From: Oribacterium sp. UBA6992 | Lineage (GTDB): Bacteria; Bacillota; Clostridia; Lachnospirales; Lachnospiraceae | Reading direction: 5' to 3' | Assembly: GCA_002449915.1 (NCBI GenBank) | Contig: DJXY01000075.1 | Location: 1 to 27,778, forward strand | Length of the DNA stretch: 27,778 nt | Shown here: positions 9,839 through 18,756 of the stretch, in pieces | How positions within the stretch are numbered: position 1 is the stretch's first letter | Layout: each line of letters starts with the position of its first letter | Translations under genes and position numbers: made by a program | Notes under the pieces: generated by a model | Told to the model about the DNA's origin: nothing | What the model saw: the letters and a program-made list of their open reading frames with translations, nothing else | The model's database searches: none

Positions 9839-11164
9839 TTGAATTACTTATCATTGGTACTTCTCACCAAAAACACTTCCAATTTGCCGATTTTCGGACC
9901 GATCTGGAATTTTATCGTGAATATACTCGGCTATATTATGAATGCGATTTACCTTTTCCTGGATCACATGGGCATCGGTAACATTGGTCTTGCCATCATT
10001 CTCTTTACTTTAGTTACGAGAATTATAATTTTTCCTTCTTCCGTGAAACAGCAGCAGTCATCTCGTATGATGTCTGTGATGCAGCCTGAGATTAAAGCAA
10101 TCCAGGAAAAATATAAAAATAGAACGGATAATGCTTCCATGGCAGCGCAGCAGGAGGAAATGAAGGCAGTGTATGAAAAGTATGGTACGTCCATGACGTC
10201 CGGCTGCCTGCCGCTGCTTCTGCAGATGCCGATCATCTTTGCCCTTTATCGGATTATCATGAATATTCCGGCATATGTTCCATCTGTTAAAGCCGTGTAT
10301 GAGTCTGTTGCCACAGCGATCGGCGGATCCGGTGCTGCACAGATGCTGGTAGATTTTGCTAAAAATAACAACTGGAATGGTCTTTTAACAGGACTTCATA
10401 ACCTGGGTCTGGATGATCCCGCAAAATATGATTCAACCGCGGTGGGGAATTTTATTGTCGATTTTCTTTACAAGCTGAATCCTACCCAGTGGGCAAAGCT
10501 TCCGGAGAGTTTCCCGGCAGCAGCAGATGCCATCAACCAGGCAGCTGCTCAGTCCGCGCATATTAACAGCTTCCTGGGACTCAATCTCTCCACAGCACCG
10601 TCAGCGTTTGGATGGACACCGAACCGTTACTGGCTGATTCCGATTCTTGCTGGTCTTGCACAGTTCGCGTCGACACAGATTATGCAGAAGGCTAATCCGG
10701 CAGCCGCCAATTCTGAGGATCAGTCTGCGCAGATGATGAAGAGCATGAATATCATGATGCCGCTCATGTCTGTATGGTTATGTTTTTCCTTTGCTTCCGG
10801 TATTGGTCTTTATTGGATTGCATCTTCCGTATTTATGCTGATTCAACAGCTTATCATGAACTGGTATTTTGGCAAGAAATCCAATGAGGAGATCCTGCAG
10901 GAGTCTATGGCAAGAGCCAATGCCAAGCGTGCCAAGAAGGGACTGCCGCCAATTAATGAAAAAACGGTGGAAAAGAGAATCCGGGACCTTAAGACACAGG
11001 AAACCTCAGCTGAGCAGAAACGGATGGAAGTGATAGCAAAGCAGAGCACCAGAACCAAGGAATCAACAGAATATTATAATAAAAATGCCAAACCTGGTTC
11101 CCTTGCTTCCAAGGCCAATATGGTTCAGCTTTACAATGAAAAGCAGGAAAAGAAAAATAAGTAA
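9839..11164 (+). CDS. yidC: Membrane protein insertase YidC/Oxa1 (SpoIIIJ type)
   Basis: Inserts membrane proteins alone or with SecYEG. In the 441 residues, hydrophobic segments lie near 18-43, 46-66, 123-143, 264-282 and 303-342. Arg61 in TLVTRIIIFP is the conserved groove arginine. CLPLLLQMPIIFALYRII and GIGLYWIASSVFMLIQQ are family signatures. The TTG start has GCGGAGG 6 nt upstream. The protein is much longer than B. subtilis SpoIIIJ (about 260-275 residues). The extra length is a 95-residue Ala/Asn-rich loop (about 150-245) and a basic C-terminal tail (about 345-441) that could contact the ribosome. No lipobox was seen. Confidence 0.95.
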   Translation: MNYLSLVLLTKNTSNLPIFGPIWNFIVNILGYIMNAIYLFLDHMGIGNIGLAIILFTLVTRIIIFPSSVKQQQSSRMMSVMQPEIKAIQEKYKNRTDNASMAAQQEEMKAVYEKYGTSMTSGCLPLLLQMPIIFALYRIIMNIPAYVPSVKAVYESVATAIGGSGAAQMLVDFAKNNNWNGLLTGLHNLGLDDPAKYDSTAVGNFIVDFLYKLNPTQWAKLPESFPAAADAINQAAAQSAHINSFLGLNLSTAPSAFGWTPNRYWLIPILAGLAQFASTQIMQKANPAAANSEDQSAQMMKSMNIMMPLMSVWLCFSFASGIGLYWIASSVFMLIQQLIMNWYFGKKSNEEILQESMARANAKRAKKGLPPINEKTVEKRIRDLKTQETSAEQKRMEVIAKQSTRTKESTEYYNKNAKPGSLASKANMVQLYNEKQEKKNK

Positions 11165-11181
11165 ATTTCAGGGGGAGAGCT

Positions 11182-12414
11182 ATGGATAAAATTAGAGTAT
11201 CCGCTAAAACCAAGGATGAAGCCATTACCAAAGCCCTGATCCAGTTGAGCACTACCTCGGACAGACTTGACTACAAGGTACTCGTACAAGGGTCCAATGG
11301 TATTTTTGGAATCGGTGCCAAGCCCTGGATTATCGAGGCATCTGTAAAGGCAGAATCCGAGGATTTAAGGAAGCTTGAAAATGAAATTAAAAATATTGCA
11401 TCCGGAAGATCTGTAACAGAGACAGCTATGCCAAAGGAAAAAAGAGCAGAAAGTGCAGGGAAGGCAGCTGCAGAGAGACCGGCGTCCAGAGAAACGGATG
11501 CAGCTTCCAAGGAATGTACTGCTGTTAATGCTAAGGCTGATCCTGCAGCAGAGACAAAGCCGCAGAGTGAGAGAGCGGCTTCCGGAAAGGACGGCAATGG
11601 AAAAGGACAGGAGGATCGGAATCAGGAGCATCCCCGTCGCAATAACCGTAGGGGAAGCTTCTCAGATCGAGAGCGGAACGGACGTCGTCCGGAAAAGAAA
11701 TTCTCCCGTGGCGGATATGATCCGGTTAACATCCCGGCGCTGGAGGCAGCTCCGGTACCGGAAAAAAAGGTTCATCCGATCAAGCCGGTCAGTGAAGAGG
11801 AAGCAAATGCGGCAATCCGCACGGCAGAGGACTATATTTCTGCTGTCCTTAGCGGCATGAAGATGGAAGTGAATCTCAAAGCACAGTTCAACTACGAGAA
11901 CAATGAGCTATCCATCCTGATGGAAGGTCCTGATATGGGGATCCTGATCGGAAAGCGTGGTCAGACACTGGATGCGATCCAGTATTTGACAGCACTTGTG
12001 GTCAATAAGGCACATAAGGATGATTATATCCGCATCAAGCTCGATACCGAGGATTATCGTAAGAGGAGAGAGCAGACACTTCGTAATCTTGCGAGAAATA
12101 TTGCGTATAAGGTCAAGAGGACAAAACGTGCGGTTTCTCTGGAACCGATGAATCCTTACGAGAGAAGGATCATTCACTCTGCACTGCAGTCTGACCGTTT
12201 TGTAGCTACAAAATCCGAGGGTGAAGAGCCGTTTCGCCATGTCATTATTTATCTTAAAAAGAGTGCAGGCGGCAGGGGCTACAGTAAGCAGAGAATAGAA
12301 ACCTCTGATGATGCAGATCGTAAGATCAATGCTTATGCAAATACGGATGTAAATGTAAATGCTGAGTCTAAGGCGCCGGTAGATGAAACCAAGGCATCAG
12401 AAATGCAGCAGTAA
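11182..12414 (+). CDS. jag: RNA-binding protein Jag/KhpB (SpoIIIJ-associated)
   Basis: Cytoplasmic RNA-binding protein. The 410 residues are the Jag N-terminal domain (about 1-55, with GIFGIGAKPWIIEA), a long hydrophilic linker (about 60-200) and a KH-II domain with the GxxG loop GKRG at 257-260. An R3H domain follows with ERRIIH (Arg328 and His332), then a polar tail (362-410). The linker is Ala/Glu/Lys-rich, then Arg/Gly/Asn-rich (150-178), and is presumably disordered. B. subtilis Jag is about 208 residues, so linker and tail account for most of the extra length. ATG start with GGGGGAG upstream. It is 17 nt after yidC and ends the cluster before a terminator. Confidence 0.94.
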   Translation: MDKIRVSAKTKDEAITKALIQLSTTSDRLDYKVLVQGSNGIFGIGAKPWIIEASVKAESEDLRKLENEIKNIASGRSVTETAMPKEKRAESAGKAAAERPASRETDAASKECTAVNAKADPAAETKPQSERAASGKDGNGKGQEDRNQEHPRRNNRRGSFSDRERNGRRPEKKFSRGGYDPVNIPALEAAPVPEKKVHPIKPVSEEEANAAIRTAEDYISAVLSGMKMEVNLKAQFNYENNELSILMEGPDMGILIGKRGQTLDAIQYLTALVVNKAHKDDYIRIKLDTEDYRKRREQTLRNLARNIAYKVKRTKRAVSLEPMNPYERRIIHSALQSDRFVATKSEGEEPFRHVIIYLKKSAGGRGYSKQRIETSDDADRKINAYANTDVNVNAESKAPVDETKASEMQQ

Positions 12415-12469
12415 TCAATAAGAACATGATACATTATAAGAGATGATGGGAAATCATCGTCCCGGTAGA

Positions 12470-12497
12470 AAGCTCCGCCTTGTGGCGGGGCTTTTTT
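12470..12497 (+). terminator. Rho-independent terminator after jag
   Basis: AAGCTCCGCC (12470-12479), loop TTGT, GGCGGGGCTT (12484-12493), then a T run to 12497. The stem has 10 pairs with one G-U wobble. A smaller hairpin GATGAT/ATCATC (12442-12458) lies just upstream. Confidence 0.9.
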
Positions 12498-12498
12498 C

Positions 12499-12527
12499 TT
12501 GCAAATGCATATGATTGCATGTAGAAT
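12499..12527 (+). promoter_or_regulatory. Probable mnmE promoter
   Basis: TTGCAA (12499-12504), a 17-bp spacer and TAGAAT (12522-12527), placed directly after the jag terminator. Transcription near 12534 would leave a leader of about 27 nt carrying the mnmE ribosome binding site. Confidence 0.55.
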
Positions 12528-12560
12528 ATATTGAGTTTTTACAGGGAAAGGAGTGTGCAT

Positions 12561-13934
12561 ATGCTGTCTGATACCATTTGCGCTTTGGCTACGGCTGCAG
12601 TGGAATCCGGAATCGGGATTATCCGTATGAGCGGTCCGGAGGTGATACCGCTTGCTTCAAAATTTATCCGGTCCAGATCCGGAAAGCCTCTTGATATTTC
12701 CGAAACGCATCGAATCCGTTATGGATATGTCTATGATGGAGAAAATCCACTGGATGAAGTACTGGTCATGACCATGCGCGCTCCCAAATCGTATACCGGA
12801 GAGGACACGGTGGAGATTGACTGTCATGGCGGTGTCCTCATGATGCAGAAAATCCTGGAGGTCTGCATCCGTAACGGAATACGTCTGGCGGAACCGGGGG
12901 AATTTACCAAACGAGCCTTTTTAAATGGCCGGATCGACCTGTCCGAGGCAGAGGCGGTAGGAGATATCATCACCTCACAGAATGAGCTTGCGCTTAAGGC
13001 ATCCGTATCCCAGCTTCGGGGAGCTGTTTCAGATCAAATCAAAAAGTACCGTGCGAGGATTCTGGAGGATGATGCCTACATTGAGGCTGCGTTGGATGAT
13101 CCGGAGCATATCAGTCTGGATGGATTTTATGATAAGCTGAAGCAGGATGTGGATGAAGTAAAGGCGGGTGTGGACAGGCTGATCGCTACCGCGGATGATG
13201 GAAGACTCCTGCGGGAGGGGATCCGTACGGTCATTGTGGGTAAGCCGAATGCAGGCAAATCCTCGCTTCTCAATGTCCTCGTGGGGACAGACCGCGCGAT
13301 TGTAACGGATATCGCCGGCACCACCAGAGATACGCTGGAGGAGCAGATCAATCTCTCCGGCGTAAGCCTGTCAATTGTGGATACTGCCGGCATTCGCAAG
13401 ACCGAGGATACGGTGGAAAAAATCGGTGTGGACAGAGCACTAAAAGCTGCGGAGGAAGCTAACCTCATCCTTTATGTTGTGGATGCTTCTGTGCCGTTGG
13501 ATGAGTCGGATGATAAAATCATCGACTCCATCAAGGATAAAAAGTGCATTGTGCTGATGAACAAATCGGATCTTAAGACAGTTATTTCGGAAAAGGAAAT
13601 GCACGATCGGACCGGAAGTCCGGTGCTCTCGATTTCCGCAAGAGCACGGGATGGTATTGATGCGCTGGAAAACCTGATCCGCAGCATGTTTTATCATAAT
13701 GAGATTAATTTTAACGATCAGGTTGTGATTACCAGTGCAAGACATAAGGCGCTGCTTCAAAATGCAAGTGCTGCACTTAGAGAGGTTCAGAAATCCATGG
13801 AGGCACAGATGCCGGAGGATTTCTATACGATTGATCTGATGCGTGCCTATGCAGAGCTGGGATATATCCTTGGAGAGGAGGTCTCTGAGGATCTTGTGAA
13901 TGAGATCTTTGCGAAATTCTGCATGGGGAAGTAA
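12561..13934 (+). CDS. mnmE: tRNA uridine-5-carboxymethylaminomethyl(34) synthesis GTPase MnmE
   Basis: K+-dependent GTPase that works with MnmG to modify wobble uridine 34 in certain tRNAs. The 457 residues have the N-terminal tetrahydrofolate-binding domain (1-118), a helical domain, and a G domain inserted in it. The G domain shows G1 GKPNAGKS (227-234), G2 TTRD (254-257), G3 DTAG (274-277) and G4 NKSD (334-337). The C-terminal FCMGK carries the catalytic cysteine (Cys454) of the C-x-G-K motif. The reading frame is open upstream to a TTG at 12531. The ATG at 12561 is preferred because AAAGGAG lies 8 nt before it and the protein then begins in family style (DTICALATA). mnmG follows by 17 nt. 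Confidence 0.96.
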   Translation: MLSDTICALATAAVESGIGIIRMSGPEVIPLASKFIRSRSGKPLDISETHRIRYGYVYDGENPLDEVLVMTMRAPKSYTGEDTVEIDCHGGVLMMQKILEVCIRNGIRLAEPGEFTKRAFLNGRIDLSEAEAVGDIITSQNELALKASVSQLRGAVSDQIKKYRARILEDDAYIEAALDDPEHISLDGFYDKLKQDVDEVKAGVDRLIATADDGRLLREGIRTVIVGKPNAGKSSLLNVLVGTDRAIVTDIAGTTRDTLEEQINLSGVSLSIVDTAGIRKTEDTVEKIGVDRALKAAEEANLILYVVDASVPLDESDDKIIDSIKDKKCIVLMNKSDLKTVISEKEMHDRTGSPVLSISARARDGIDALENLIRSMFYHNEINFNDQVVITSARHKALLQNASAALREVQKSMEAQMPEDFYTIDLMRAYAELGYILGEEVSEDLVNEIFAKFCMGK

Positions 13935-13951
13935 ATATACAGGAGTAGAGA

Positions 13952-15856
13952 ATGGGAGATGTAGTAGAAGAGAGCTATGATGTGGTGGTTGTCGGTGCCG
14001 GACATGCCGGCTGCGAGGCGGCACTTGCATGTGCAAGGCTTGGTCTTGAAACCATTGTGTTTACGGTGAGTGTTGACAGTATTGCGTTGATGCCGTGCAA
14101 CCCCAATATCGGCGGAACCTCCAAGGGACATCTGGTACGGGAGCTGGACGCGCTGGGCGGAGAGATGGGCAAAAATATTGATAAGACGTTTATCCAGTCC
14201 AAGATGCTCAATAAATCCAAGGGCCCGGCAGTGCACTCTCTGCGCGCGCAGGCGGACAAGCAGGCGTATACCAGAGAGATGCGTAGGACGATGGAAAACC
14301 AGGAGCATCTTAAGATTCGTCAGGCAGAGGTCTCCGAGCTTGTGACAGAGGAGCTTGGAAATGGCAAACGACGCGTGCTGGGTATAAAGACTACCTCGGG
14401 CGCAGTGTATCATGCCAGAACCGTAGTGCTTTGCACGGGAGTGTATTTAAATGCAAGATGCCTTACGGGAGATCTGATTGAATACACCGGTCCTAACGGA
14501 CTTCGCAGTGCGACACATCTGACCGATAGCCTTAAGAAAAATGGAATACGGATGTTCCGCTTTAAAACCGGTACACCGGCACGTGTGGATAAACGCTCAC
14601 TGGACTTCAGTCAGTTTGAAGTACAGAAGGGTGACGTACCGATCGTTCCATTTTCCTTTTCCACGGATGCATCATCTATACAGAAGGAGCAGGTGGACTG
14701 CTGGCTTGTCTATACCAATGAAAAGACGCATGAGATCATCCGGGACAATATTGACCGTTCCCCGATGTATAACGGTTCCATTGAGGGGGTAGGTCCGAGA
14801 TACTGTCCTTCCATTGAGGATAAGGTGATGAAATTTCCGGAGAAAAACCGTCACCAGATTTTTATTGAGCCGGAGGGACTCTATACCAACGAGATGTACC
14901 TCTCCGGAATGTCCAGCTCCATGCCGGAGGATGTCCAGTATAAGATGTATCACTCGATGAAGGGATTTGAGCATGTGCATATTGTGAGGAATGCATATGC
15001 GATCGAGTATGACTGCATTGATGCACTGCAGCTTAAGAGCAGTCTGGAATTTATGGATATCAGCGGTCTTTTTGCCGGAGGACAGTTCAATGGCTCCAGC
15101 GGCTATGAGGAGGCTGCAGTTCAGGGCTTTATGGCAGGTGTCAATGCGGCAAGGAAATGCCAGGGCAAATCTCCGATTGTGTTAGATCGTTCACAGGCAT
15201 ATATCGGAGTGCTGATTGACGATCTTGTTACGAAGGAGAACCATGAACCCTACCGGATGATGACCAGCCGTGCGGAGTACCGCCTCCTTTTGAGACAGGA
15301 CAATGCGGATCTGAGACTGCGGGAAATCGGGCATGAGATCGGACTTGTTTCTGATGAGGAGTATCAGCGTACGCTTAGAAAGAAGCAGCTGATCGAAGCC
15401 GAGGAGAAGCGATTAAGAGATACCTATGCGGGTGCCAATGAAGCCGTAAATAAGTTCCTGCGGGAGCATGGATCCGCGGAACTCATGAGCGGCGTTTCTC
15501 TTGCGGATTTATGTAAGCGCCCGGAGCTTACATATGAGATGCTTCAGGAGATTGATCCGGAACGTCCGAGCCTTCCCTATGGAGTAGGAGAGGAGGTCGG
15601 AATTGAAATCAAGTATGAGGGCTATATCCGGAGACAGATGCAGCAGGTAGAGGCATTTAAAAAAATCGAAGCAAAGAGGATCCCGGAGGACATTGATTAT
15701 TATGCCATCAGCAACCTGCGGCTGGAAGCCCGGCAGAAGTTAAGCCGGATCCGTCCGGAAAACATTGGCATGGCATCCCGCATCAGTGGCGTCAGTCCTG
15801 CAGACATCAGTGTCCTCATGGTATATATGGAACAGTTCAAAAGGAACAAGGCATGA
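13952..15856 (+). CDS. mnmG: tRNA uridine-5-carboxymethylaminomethyl(34) synthesis enzyme MnmG (GidA)
   Basis: FAD-dependent partner of MnmE in wobble-uridine modification. The 634 residues show the FAD-binding GAGHAG (15-20), [22 protein letters not shown], the FKTGTPARV segment, RYCPSIEDK with a conserved cysteine, and the C-terminal helical MnmE-binding region. Length matches the family (about 620-640). ATG start with AGGAG 6 nt upstream. Its stop overlaps the rsmG start by 4 nt (ATGA), implying translational coupling. Confidence 0.97.
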   Translation: MGDVVEESYDVVVVGAGHAGCEAALACARLGLETIVFTVSVDSIALMPCNPNIGGTSKGHLVRELDALGGEMGKNIDKTFIQSKMLNKSKGPAVHSLRAQADKQAYTREMRRTMENQEHLKIRQAEVSELVTEELGNGKRRVLGIKTTSGAVYHARTVVLCTGVYLNARCLTGDLIEYTGPNGLRSATHLTDSLKKNGIRMFRFKTGTPARVDKRSLDFSQFEVQKGDVPIVPFSFSTDASSIQKEQVDCWLVYTNEKTHEIIRDNIDRSPMYNGSIEGVGPRYCPSIEDKVMKFPEKNRHQIFIEPEGLYTNEMYLSGMSSSMPEDVQYKMYHSMKGFEHVHIVRNAYAIEYDCIDALQLKSSLEFMDISGLFAGGQFNGSSGYEEAAVQGFMAGVNAARKCQGKSPIVLDRSQAYIGVLIDDLVTKENHEPYRMMTSRAEYRLLLRQDNADLRLREIGHEIGLVSDEEYQRTLRKKQLIEAEEKRLRDTYAGANEAVNKFLREHGSAELMSGVSLADLCKRPELTYEMLQEIDPERPSLPYGVGEEVGIEIKYEGYIRRQMQQVEAFKKIEAKRIPEDIDYYAISNLRLEARQKLSRIRPENIGMASRISGVSPADISVLMVYMEQFKRNKA

Positions 15857-16620
15857 CAGATACATTTTATACAAGTCTCCGGGAGGAGGCAGAGAAACTA
15901 GATATTTCTCTAGAGGATGCAACGATACAACAGCTTTTTACCTACTATCAAATGCTGGTAGAAACCAATAAGGTCATGAATCTCACGGCGATCACCGAAG
16001 AGCAGGATGTCGTTAAGAAGCATTTTATTGACAGCATGGCAATTGTAAAGGCAGTGAATGCAATCGCTTCCAATGTTTCACGTGAAACATCTGATATCAG
16101 TACTTTTTTTAAGGATAAGACAATGATTGACGTCGGAACCGGAGCGGGCTTTCCGGGCCTTGTTTTAAAAATTGTTTTTCCGGGGCTGCATGTCGTGCTG
16201 ACAGATTCGCTCAATAAAAGAATCACCTTCCTTGATCATGTGATCCGTGCGCTGGGACTTACCGGGGTGGAGACTGTGCATGGAAGAGCAGAGGATCTCG
16301 GACAGAGTCCTGTCTATCGTGAAAAATTTGATTTTGCGGTTTCACGCGCTGTTGCAAATCTTGCGACTCTGTCAGAGTATGATCTGCCTTTTGTAAGAAA
16401 AAACGGATATTTTATTGCCTATAAATCAGGGGAAATTTCAGAGGAGACAGAAAAGGCAGCTCATGCCATAGGACTCCTCGGAGGGAAGCAGGAGGCAAGA
16501 ATCTGCTATATGCTTCCGGACTCGGATATTGCGCGTTCACTCATTGTCATTCGTAAGGCAAAGGAAACACCACGCAAATATCCAAGAAAGAGCGGCATGC
16601 CATCCAAGACACCATTATAG
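15853..16620 (+). CDS. rsmG: 16S rRNA (guanine(527)-N7)-methyltransferase RsmG (GidB)
   Basis: SAM-dependent methyltransferase acting on G527 of 16S rRNA. The 255 residues contain the N-terminal helices with [19 protein letters not shown], the SAM-binding motif [11 protein letters not shown] (93-103) and [10 protein letters not shown]. It is slightly longer than B. subtilis RsmG (239). Part of the extra length is a linker at about 68-90 whose codons for NVSRET (74-79) form a perfect parS site. Loss of this family is known to give low-level streptomycin resistance. The start overlaps the mnmG stop. Confidence 0.96.
   Translation: MTDTFYTSLREEAEKLDISLEDATIQQLFTYYQMLVETNKVMNLTAITEEQDVVKKHFIDSMAIVKAVNAIASNVSRETSDISTFFKDKTMIDVGTGAGFPGLVLKIVFPGLHVVLTDSLNKRITFLDHVIRALGLTGVETVHGRAEDLGQSPVYREKFDFAVSRAVANLATLSEYDLPFVRKNGYFIAYKSGEISEETEKAAHAIGLLGGKQEARICYMLPDSDIARSLIVIRKAKETPRKYPRKSGMPSKTPL
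16074..16089 (+). promoter_or_regulatory. parS: parS site inside rsmG
   Basis: TGTTTCACGTGAAACA is a perfect 16-bp palindrome matching the Firmicutes parS consensus TGTTNCACGTGAAACA. It is the ParB loading site for origin segregation and SMC recruitment. It lies within the codons for Asn74-Thr79 of RsmG, about 1.9 kb upstream of parA. Confidence 0.92.
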
Positions 16621-16641
16621 GAAGTCAATCATACTTTATAT

Positions 16642-17724
16642 ATGAAAAAACATCTCGAAGTCATCAGCAGCCTCCTCCTGCTTCTTACTGCATTTATCTG
16701 GGGCATCGCATTTGTTGCGCAGAGCGTTGGCATGAAATATGTGGGACCGTGGACCTTTGTATTTTCTCGCTTCCTGATTGCAGCAATTCTCCTGATTCCG
16801 GTTTCCATGTTCAGTAGAAGACTGTATCAGCCTCCTGTCATGGGAGAGGAGAGTAGCGCAGATCCGGAACAGAAAGGTAAGGAGACGGCAGGTAATCAGG
16901 AAACAGGACAAATACAGAGGAGGCCCGGGACAGAAAAAGAGCCAGGGACACAAAGCGATCGAGTTATACAAAAAATACAAAGAACACAAGAAACAAAGGA
17001 AAAAAGGAAAAAGAGTGAGGGATGGAAGCTCCTGACTGGTGGACTGCTCTGCGGTATACTGCTGGGAGTTGCGTCTATTGCACAACAGACCGGCATTAAA
17101 TATACTACGGTTGGAAAGGCAGGATTTATTACTGCACTCTATGTGATCCTGGTACCAATCCTCGGTATGTTTCTGGGCAAGCGCCCGCAGAAGAAAATCT
17201 GGTTCTGTGCGATTCTGGGAATCGTCGGTTTGTACCTGATTTCCATGAATGAATCTCTGCATATTGAAACCGGAGATGCACTGGTAATTCTATGTGCGTT
17301 TCTGTTTTCACTGCAGATTATGAGTGTGGATTATTATTCTGCCAGGGTTAATCCGGTTGAGCTTTCCAACATTCAGTTTTTTGGTGCTGCAGTAGTGGGA
17401 CTGATCGGGATGCTTGTATTTGAGACACCGGATCTTTCGGCACTGGCGGCCGCTGCCGTACCGATCCTTTATGCCGGTATTTTTTCCAGCGCGGTTGGTT
17501 ACACATTGCAGGTTGTGGCACAGAAATATACAGATCCAACGGTCGCCTCCTTACTTATGAGTCTGGAATCGGTTTTTTCCGCCTTATCCGGTTGGATGCT
17601 CCTCGGACAGAGGCTGAGCCCCAAGGAGCTGCTCGGATGTGTACTGGTCTTTATTGCGGTTATTATTGCACAGGTGCCGATCGAGAGAGTGTTTGCTAAT
17701 AGGAGAGCAGAAGCTAAGAACTAA
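16642..17724 (+). CDS. DMT-superfamily (EamA-type) membrane permease
   Basis: Probable ten-helix small-molecule exporter of unknown substrate. The N-terminus has LLLLLTAFIWGIAFVAQSVGM, typical of EamA repeats. The second EamA repeat starts near residue 240, and its PILYAGIFSSAVGYTLQVVAQKYTDPTVASLLMSLESVFSAL stretch is characteristic. The loop after the second helix (about 60-127) is a long hydrophilic Gln/Lys/Glu/Arg-rich insert, predicted cytoplasmic, longer than is usual in this family. The ATG at 16642 has no good SD, only AGGAAG about 16 nt upstream; the start is supported by the family N-terminus. It follows rsmG by 21 nt. Confidence 0.85.
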   Translation: MKKHLEVISSLLLLLTAFIWGIAFVAQSVGMKYVGPWTFVFSRFLIAAILLIPVSMFSRRLYQPPVMGEESSADPEQKGKETAGNQETGQIQRRPGTEKEPGTQSDRVIQKIQRTQETKEKRKKSEGWKLLTGGLLCGILLGVASIAQQTGIKYTTVGKAGFITALYVILVPILGMFLGKRPQKKIWFCAILGIVGLYLISMNESLHIETGDALVILCAFLFSLQIMSVDYYSARVNPVELSNIQFFGAAVVGLIGMLVFETPDLSALAAAAVPILYAGIFSSAVGYTLQVVAQKYTDPTVASLLMSLESVFSALSGWMLLGQRLSPKELLGCVLVFIAVIIAQVPIERVFANRRAEAKN

Positions 17725-17770
17725 GGAAATTAATCTAACAGTAAGACGCTAACCGTAAAATTAAAGAAAA

Positions 17771-17843
17771 TAATGCTGCCGCGTTAAGGAGCATTATGCT
17801 GATATATCAGGATCTATATAAAGATCATGATATATCAGCATAA
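17771..17843. repeat. Overlapping inverted repeats between the permease gene and parA
   Basis: A 21-bp arm (17794-17814) and its complement (17823-17843) match with one mismatch across an 8-nt AT loop. Each arm contains the 10-bp palindrome TGATATATCA (17800-17809 and 17828-17837). A second, smaller pair TAATGCT (17771-17777) and AGCATTA (17790-17796) shares 17794-17796 with the large left arm, so the two are mutually exclusive. There is no T run on the plus strand, so it is not a classic terminator for the permease gene. It may be a terminator-like barrier or an operator. Confidence 0.75.
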
Positions 17844-17863
17844 AACAATATATTTCAGAATAA

Positions 17864-17879
17864 GGTTTCACGTGAAACA
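17864..17879 (+). promoter_or_regulatory. parS: parS site upstream of the parA promoter
   Basis: GGTTTCACGTGAAACA matches the parS consensus at 15 of 16 positions (first base G). It lies 11 bp upstream of the parA -35 hexamer. Confidence 0.85.
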
Positions 17880-17890
17880 TTTTGTCAGGT

Positions 17891-17919
17891 TTGACACCTC
17901 TATGTACTTAGAGTAAAAT
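17891..17919 (+). promoter_or_regulatory. parAB promoter
   Basis: A perfect TTGACA (17891-17896), a 17-bp spacer and TAAAAT (17914-17919). The spacer contains a CTCTA/TAGAG inverted repeat (17898-17913). The last base of the -10 is the first base of a perfect parS site, so ParB on parS would cover the start point. Confidence 0.75.
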
Positions 17920-17934
17920 GTTCCACGTGAAACA
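17919..17934 (+). promoter_or_regulatory. parS: parS site at the parA transcription start
   Basis: TGTTCCACGTGAAACA is identical to a known B. subtilis parS form. It begins at the final base of the parA -10 box and lies 45 bp before the chosen parA start codon. Confidence 0.92.
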
Positions 17935-17979
17935 TTTTTTGTATTGGAAAATAGAGAACAGAAAAGTTCAGAGGTGATC

Positions 17980-18756
17980 ATGGGACGTATCATTGCAATT
18001 ACAAATCAGAAAGGCGGCGTTGGTAAGACAACGACAGCAATTAATCTTGCGGCAACTCTGGCTGAAGCAAATCAAAAGGTGCTTTTGCTGGATTTTGACC
18101 CTCAGGGAAACGCGACAAGCGGATTTGGTGTTGATATGAGCGAGGTAGAGCATAGTATTTACAATGCGCTTACCGGAGACTGTGATCTGTCTGAAACGAT
18201 ACTTGAGGATGTTATTGAAAATATGGATCTGATTCCGGCAGACATGGATCTCGCAGCAACAGATGTGGAATTTGTGGATGTAGATCGCAAGAACTATGTA
18301 TTGAAGGATATCCTGAGACCATATAAGGAACAGTATAATTATATTTTGATCGACTGTCCTCCCAGCCTCGGAACGATTACTGTCAATGCACTTACCGCCG
18401 CAGATACGGTAATCATACCAATTCAGTGTGAGTATTATGCACTTGAGGGTCTAAAGCAGGTAATGGAAAGCATTCATATTGTACAGCAGCAGCTGAATCC
18501 GGAGCTGAAGCTGGAAGGTATTGTCTTTACCATGTATGACAGCAGAAACCGGCTGTCACAGGACGTTGTAGATGCAGTGCGTCAGAATTTCAAGGGCAAT
18601 ATCTATGATACGATCATTCCACGGAATGTACGGCTTGCGGAAGCTCCCAGTCACGGGGAGCCGATTACCATATATGAATCCTCGTCAAGCGGTGCGGAAA
18701 GCTATCGGAGACTTGCAGCTGAGGTTATGAGCAAGGGGGATGAACTGAATGGCTAA
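17980..18756 (+). CDS. parA: Chromosome-partitioning ATPase ParA (Soj)
   Basis: Deviant Walker ATPase that binds DNA nonspecifically as an ATP dimer, is stimulated by ParB, and in B. subtilis also controls DnaA. The 258 residues show KGGVGKTTT (11-19) with signature Lys11, the A' motif LLLDFDPQGN, and DCPPSLG. The frame is open to a TTG at 17944. The ATG at 17980 is preferred because GAGG lies 5 nt upstream and MGRIIAITNQKGG is the normal family N-terminus. Its 3' end overlaps parB by 8 nt. Expression probably comes from the promoter bracketed by parS sites. Confidence 0.95.
   Translation: MGRIIAITNQKGGVGKTTTAINLAATLAEANQKVLLLDFDPQGNATSGFGVDMSEVEHSIYNALTGDCDLSETILEDVIENMDLIPADMDLAATDVEFVDVDRKNYVLKDILRPYKEQYNYILIDCPPSLGTITVNALTAADTVIIPIQCEYYALEGLKQVMESIHIVQQQLNPELKLEGIVFTMYDSRNRLSQDVVDAVRQNFKGNIYDTIIPRNVRLAEAPSHGEPITIYESSSSGAESYRRLAAEVMSKGDELNG

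Noticed and set aside
12531..12560. Ten-residue upstream extension of MnmE from a TTG
   Set aside because: The extension overlaps the expected transcription start and SD; ATG 12561 has a good SD and matches the family N-terminus.
16636..17262. 208-codon minus-strand frame opposite the DMT permease gene
   Set aside because: Cys/Leu/Arg-rich product typical of antisense reading; the plus-strand permease has clear family motifs.
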